A stretch of 64,000 bases of DNA from an uncultured Bacteroidales bacterium (GTDB lineage Bacteria; Bacteroidota; Bacteroidia; Bacteroidales; Bacteroidaceae): the NCBI GenBank assembly GCA_902802265.1, contig CADCLN010000017.1:1-64000 (forward strand), in the 5' to 3' direction. The notes beneath the pieces were generated by a model that was given only the letters and a program-made list of their open reading frames with translations, ran no database searches and was not told the DNA's origin. Below are positions 61,452-64,000 of the stretch, piece by piece. The translations under genes and the position numbers were made by a program. Within the stretch, counting starts at the first letter, position 1. Every line of letters begins with the position of its first letter.

Positions 61452-62048
61452 ATGTCAAATGCAGTACAAGATACCCCTACGACTGAGGCAACAGAAAATG
61501 TTGTCAGCGCCGGAGGCATACCCCACCGCAAATGGTTCGCAGCCGTTGTCAAGCGAAACACCGAAAAGGCATGTAGAGAAAAACTTCAGGAACTTGGTTA
61601 TGAATCATACGTTGCCACACAAGAGGAAACCCGTGTGTGGCGCAATGGCGAACGTCGGAAAGTTGAGCGGGTCATCATATCGACCATCATCTTCGTCCGA
61701 GCCACAGAGCAAGAGCGCATACACACCCTCAAGCTCGGTTTCATCAACCGTTACCTTACCAACAAAGCCCTTCCTGCCAATGACCTCGGGCGGCATCCCA
61801 TCGCCACCATCCCCGACGACCAGATGCAGCAGCTTCAATTCATGCTCTACAATGCAGACGCCCCCGTCAACTTTGCAGACATGCCCCTCCGTCTGGGCGA
61901 CCGTGTCCGCATCACACGCGGCAGTCTGACAGGACTTGAAGGCAACATCATCCGCAACGCCTCCACCCACTACATCGTTGTCAACATCGACTTCCTCGGT
62001 TCCGCCATGGTAAATATTTCTCTGGGCGACATTGAGCGAATAGTTTAA
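61452..62048 (+). CDS. UpxY-type NusG-like capsule transcription antiterminator
   Basis: 198 residues. An NGN domain (about 27-130: HRKWFAAVVKRNTEKACREKL, ESYVATQEETRVWRNG) is followed by a KOW domain (LRLGDRVRITRGSLTGLEGNI, from about 146). Proteins like this stand first in Bacteroidales capsule loci and let RNA polymerase read through to the glycan genes. Here the next glycan gene (Wzx) is 1.2 kb away, with an antitoxin/toxin remnant between. Confidence 0.9.
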   Translation: MSNAVQDTPTTEATENVVSAGGIPHRKWFAAVVKRNTEKACREKLQELGYESYVATQEETRVWRNGERRKVERVIISTIIFVRATEQERIHTLKLGFINRYLTNKALPANDLGRHPIATIPDDQMQQLQFMLYNADAPVNFADMPLRLGDRVRITRGSLTGLEGNIIRNASTHYIVVNIDFLGSAMVNISLGDIERIV

Positions 62049-62153
62049 CAATGCTGAATAGAAATCAAAATCCAAATACTATCCTTTTTGTCAGGCTTTG
62101 TTTTAATGTGTAAATTTTTAGACCAATTATTTGGATATTTTTCAGAAATGTAG

Positions 62154-62161
62154 TATTTTTG
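62154..62161 (+). promoter_or_regulatory. -7 element TATTTTTG for the antitoxin gene
   Basis: Match to TAnnTTTG, with TTTG about 20 bases upstream (62130-62133) as a -33 element. Confidence 0.55.
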
Positions 62162-62184
62162 CAGCGTTTAAATATCGTTTGATC

Positions 62185-62520
62185 ATGAATGCGATAGAAA
62201 TAAAAAGCCACTTAATAGCAAAACTAAAACAAGAAAAATGCTTTTGGTCGTATGACGCATCTTCCATCCAAGATGTACCAGACGATATGCTTGTAGAGAT
62301 GGTAATGCTATATTTAGACGTTGATGATATAGACCTCTTATTTAAAATTCTTCCTTATAAGAAAGTCAAGAAATATTGGATGGAAAATGTTGTCTTGCAA
62401 GGTGACATATATTATGAAATGAATGTGTTTTTTGCTTGGTTTTATTTTCATGCCAAAGATCCTAAACGCTATGTGAAAGCTCTGGAAACAAGGTTGTTGA
62501 ATAAAAGACTGGTAGCATGA
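62185..62520 (+). CDS. DUF6922-type putative antitoxin of an AbiEii toxin
   Basis: 111 residues (MNAIEIKSHLIAKLKQEKCFWSYDASSIQDVPDDMLVEMVMLYLD and on). FWSYD...DDMLVEMVMLYLDVDDIDLLF is characteristic of the small proteins that precede AbiEii nucleotidyltransferase toxins in Bacteroidetes (DUF6922). The stop overlaps the start of the toxin remnant as ATGA (62517-62520). The frame opens 18 codons earlier at 62131, but the promoter element falls inside that stretch, which supports ATG at 62185. Confidence 0.8.
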   Translation: MNAIEIKSHLIAKLKQEKCFWSYDASSIQDVPDDMLVEMVMLYLDVDDIDLLFKILPYKKVKKYWMENVVLQGDIYYEMNVFFAWFYFHAKDPKRYVKALETRLLNKRLVA

Positions 62521-62633
62521 AAGGGACAGGACTGGCTCCCCATACGGACATAATCTTTGAAGGAATTTCAAAATTGGATTGTATCAAACCTTTTGTGTTG
62601 GTTGGTGGTACAGCTCTTTCGCTGCAATTGTAA
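62517..62633 (+). pseudogene. Truncated AbiEii/AbiGii-type nucleotidyltransferase toxin, N-terminus only
   Basis: 38 codons then TAA. The peptide contains IIFEGISKLDCIKPFVLVGG followed by TALSLQL, the N-terminus and GGTAL nucleotide-binding motif of AbiEii (type IV toxin-antitoxin) proteins. The catalytic aspartates normally just after it (DLDF) are gone, so the toxin is dead. The following sequence shows no continuation in any frame that I can see. Confidence 0.75.
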
Positions 62634-63235
62634 AATATCAAATTAGTATATGGGTGAAATCCCCCAAAAAGTTTTGAACTTCACTTTCACTTTTTGCTCA
62701 AAACGCTTATAACCACACGATTGTCCCAAATTTAACTTCACTTTAATTTCACTTTAACTTCACTCCACCTTCACTTACAAATCTTGGAGGATTAAGAGTA
62801 ATTAAAGTAATTCGTTTCATATCGCTCCAAACTACAACCGTCCCCTTTACCATACCTTCATCGCAACCTGTCAGATGATGGGGATGTCTGTTCTGAAATA
62901 TTTTAAGCCTCTTTTCTGCAATCGCAAAGGGGCGTACTGATTACGAAAATATACTGCCCATGACAATTCGTCTTTGCAGGGTAGCTTGAAAAAACAATAA
63001 AAACTTAGTCAATTAAAATGTGTTTTACCTGAAAGGGCAATCTTTAGGGGTCTATACGTCAGAATTGGTTGGCTAATACGTGAAAAGCAGTTCTGTTTTT
63101 TACTTTTTACATTATAATCCCCATTCTTCTTTCTATAATTTGCAAACTTACTGACAATTGAGCCAGAACAACTCCTTGGTTCCTGAGCAACTCCACCGAG
63201 TTGTTCGGCTTTGTTGTCAGCACAATAATTGTATA
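62634..63235. other. 602-bp noncoding gap in the capsule locus
   Basis: 62675-62775 repeats TTCACTTT words (AACTTCACTTTCAC, AACTTCACTTT, TTCACTTTAACTTCAC). GAACAACTC (63166-63174) faces GAGTTGTTC (63198-63206) across 23 bases just ahead of the flippase. No gene, invertible promoter or phage element was recognised. Confidence 0.55.
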
Positions 63236-64000
63236 ATGCACGATAATTCTACTAATAGTAAACGGATAGCTAAAAATACGTTATTGTTATACGTGCGTAT
63301 GCTATTTTTGATGCTCATTTCACTTTATACGAGCAGAGTAATATTAAATGCTTTAGGTGTAGAAGATTATGGTATATATAATGTCGTAGGCGGAGTTGTT
63401 ACAATGTTTTCAGTATTGAGCGGGTCATTAAGTGCAGCTATTAGTCGCTTTATAACATTTGAACTTGGAACTGGGAATTTGGAACGATTAAAGAAAATAT
63501 TTTCATCTTCAATCACTATACAAATCGGTATTGCAATCATTATTGTTGTTTTGGCAGAGACTATAGGTCTATGGTTTTTGAATTACAAAATGGTGATTCC
63601 AGAAAGCAGAATGATTGCTGCTAATTGGTGTTTCCAATTCTCAATTATTACATTTTGTGTCAATTTAATCAGTGTTCCATATAACGCAGCAATTATTGCC
63701 CATGAAAAAATGTCTGCTTTTGCATATATTTCTATATTAGAAGCTATAGGAAAATTGATAATAGCATGGCTCATTCTCATTAATCCTATAGACCGGCTCA
63801 TTTATTTTGCGGCATTAGTGGGTTTACTTGCATGTATTATTCGGTTTGTTTATACTTGGTATTGCAAACGTCATTTTGAAGAATGTACTTACCATTTCGT
63901 ATATGACCATGGTCTGTTAAAGCAAATGTTCGGCTTTGCAGGATGGAATTTTATAGGCGCATCGTCTGCTGTTTTTCGAGATCATGGGGGAAACATTATT
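63236..64000 (+). CDS. Wzx-type polysaccharide flippase, 3' end outside window
   Basis: 255 codons open to the last base. The N-terminus (NTLLLYVRMLFLMLISLYTSRVIL and then LGVEDYGIYNVVGGVV) is the MATE/Wzx signature of polysaccharide flippases, with alternating helices after it (ITIQIGIAIIIVVLAETIGLWFL, LIIAWLILI). It flips lipid-linked capsule or O-antigen units across the inner membrane. Strongly AT-rich relative to the housekeeping core, as usual for exchanged glycan loci. Confidence 0.9.
   Translation, partial: MHDNSTNSKRIAKNTLLLYVRMLFLMLISLYTSRVILNALGVEDYGIYNVVGGVVTMFSVLSGSLSAAISRFITFELGTGNLERLKKIFSSSITIQIGIAIIIVVLAETIGLWFLNYKMVIPESRMIAANWCFQFSIITFCVNLISVPYNAAIIAHEKMSAFAYISILEAIGKLIIAWLILINPIDRLIYFAALVGLLACIIRFVYTWYCKRHFEECTYHFVYDHGLLKQMFGFAGWNFIGASSAVFRDHGGNII

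Noticed and set aside
63166..63206. Invertible capsule promoter
   Set aside because: The facing repeats are only 9 bp, no promoter word lies between them and no recombinase is nearby.

Overview
This window looks like a chromosomal segment from a Bacteroidales bacterium, most likely Prevotellaceae. The evidence is the recurrent Bacteroidetes promoter word TAnnTTTG (usually TACCTTTG or TATCTTTG) ahead of isolated genes and operons, almost no Shine-Dalgarno sequences, Bacteroidetes-type proteins (UpxY antiterminator, DUF4369 lipoprotein, YARHG protein, Rho with a long inserted linker, thioester-less alpha-2-macroglobulin) and intergenic DNA full of short repeats. Assignments rest on reading protein motifs by eye; no database was searched.

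Layout. 1-3130 is an AT-rich accessory edge: a two-gene unit (membrane-anchored unknown plus an AlbA_2/Schlafen-type protein running off the window), a structured RNA candidate with its own promoter and terminator, and an acyltransferase. 3598-11236 holds housekeeping and glycan genes on the minus strand (asnS, an RluB-type pseudouridine synthase with a YQQRGG tail, purB, a DivIC-like gene, a GH51 arabinofuranosidase). 11614-13812 is a secreted protein whose GC-rich C-terminus looks like a diversity-generating retroelement target. 14412-17428 has a nucleotidyltransferase, a nuclease-fold protein and mutY; 17833 is a sodium symporter. 19226-31094 is a long minus-strand run: a degenerate CbiK-like protein, M6 protease, FecE-like ATPase, Ca/Na antiporter, DUF4424-like/YARHG protein, flavodiiron protein, a small predicted metallopeptidase, tex, a YhcH-like protein, a CPBP protease and a UDG-fold protein. 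31393-38816 runs forward (porin, ABC-F, engB, AsmA-like, rho). coaX and a 1644-residue alpha-2-macroglobulin follow on the minus strand. 44799-50500 runs forward (lipoprotein, rfbA, GH28 pectinase, carbohydrate-binding lipoprotein). 50505-55964 is minus (PBP4, patatin, tyrosine phosphatase, thioredoxin-like surface protein). rmuC, a ferredoxin/aldo-keto reductase pair and tRNA-Leu(UAA) lead to a capsule locus at the right edge: upxY, an antitoxin with a beheaded AbiEii toxin, then a truncated Wzx flippase.

The most unusual feature is the repeat landscape. Three arrays of contiguous 22-bp units sit at gene 3' ends, and each is capped by inverted unit(s) that fold back. A 95-bp hairpin element occurs three times. 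Heptamer tracts (TTTACCA and ATTCTTC) and AGAGGGGGTC tracts lie between genes and in several places run into the coding sequence, supplying start codons, a signal-peptide n-region or a C-terminal tail. One orphan promoter plus signal-peptide remnant is cut off by the same heptamers. No transposase, integrase, CRISPR array, rRNA or replication origin was seen.
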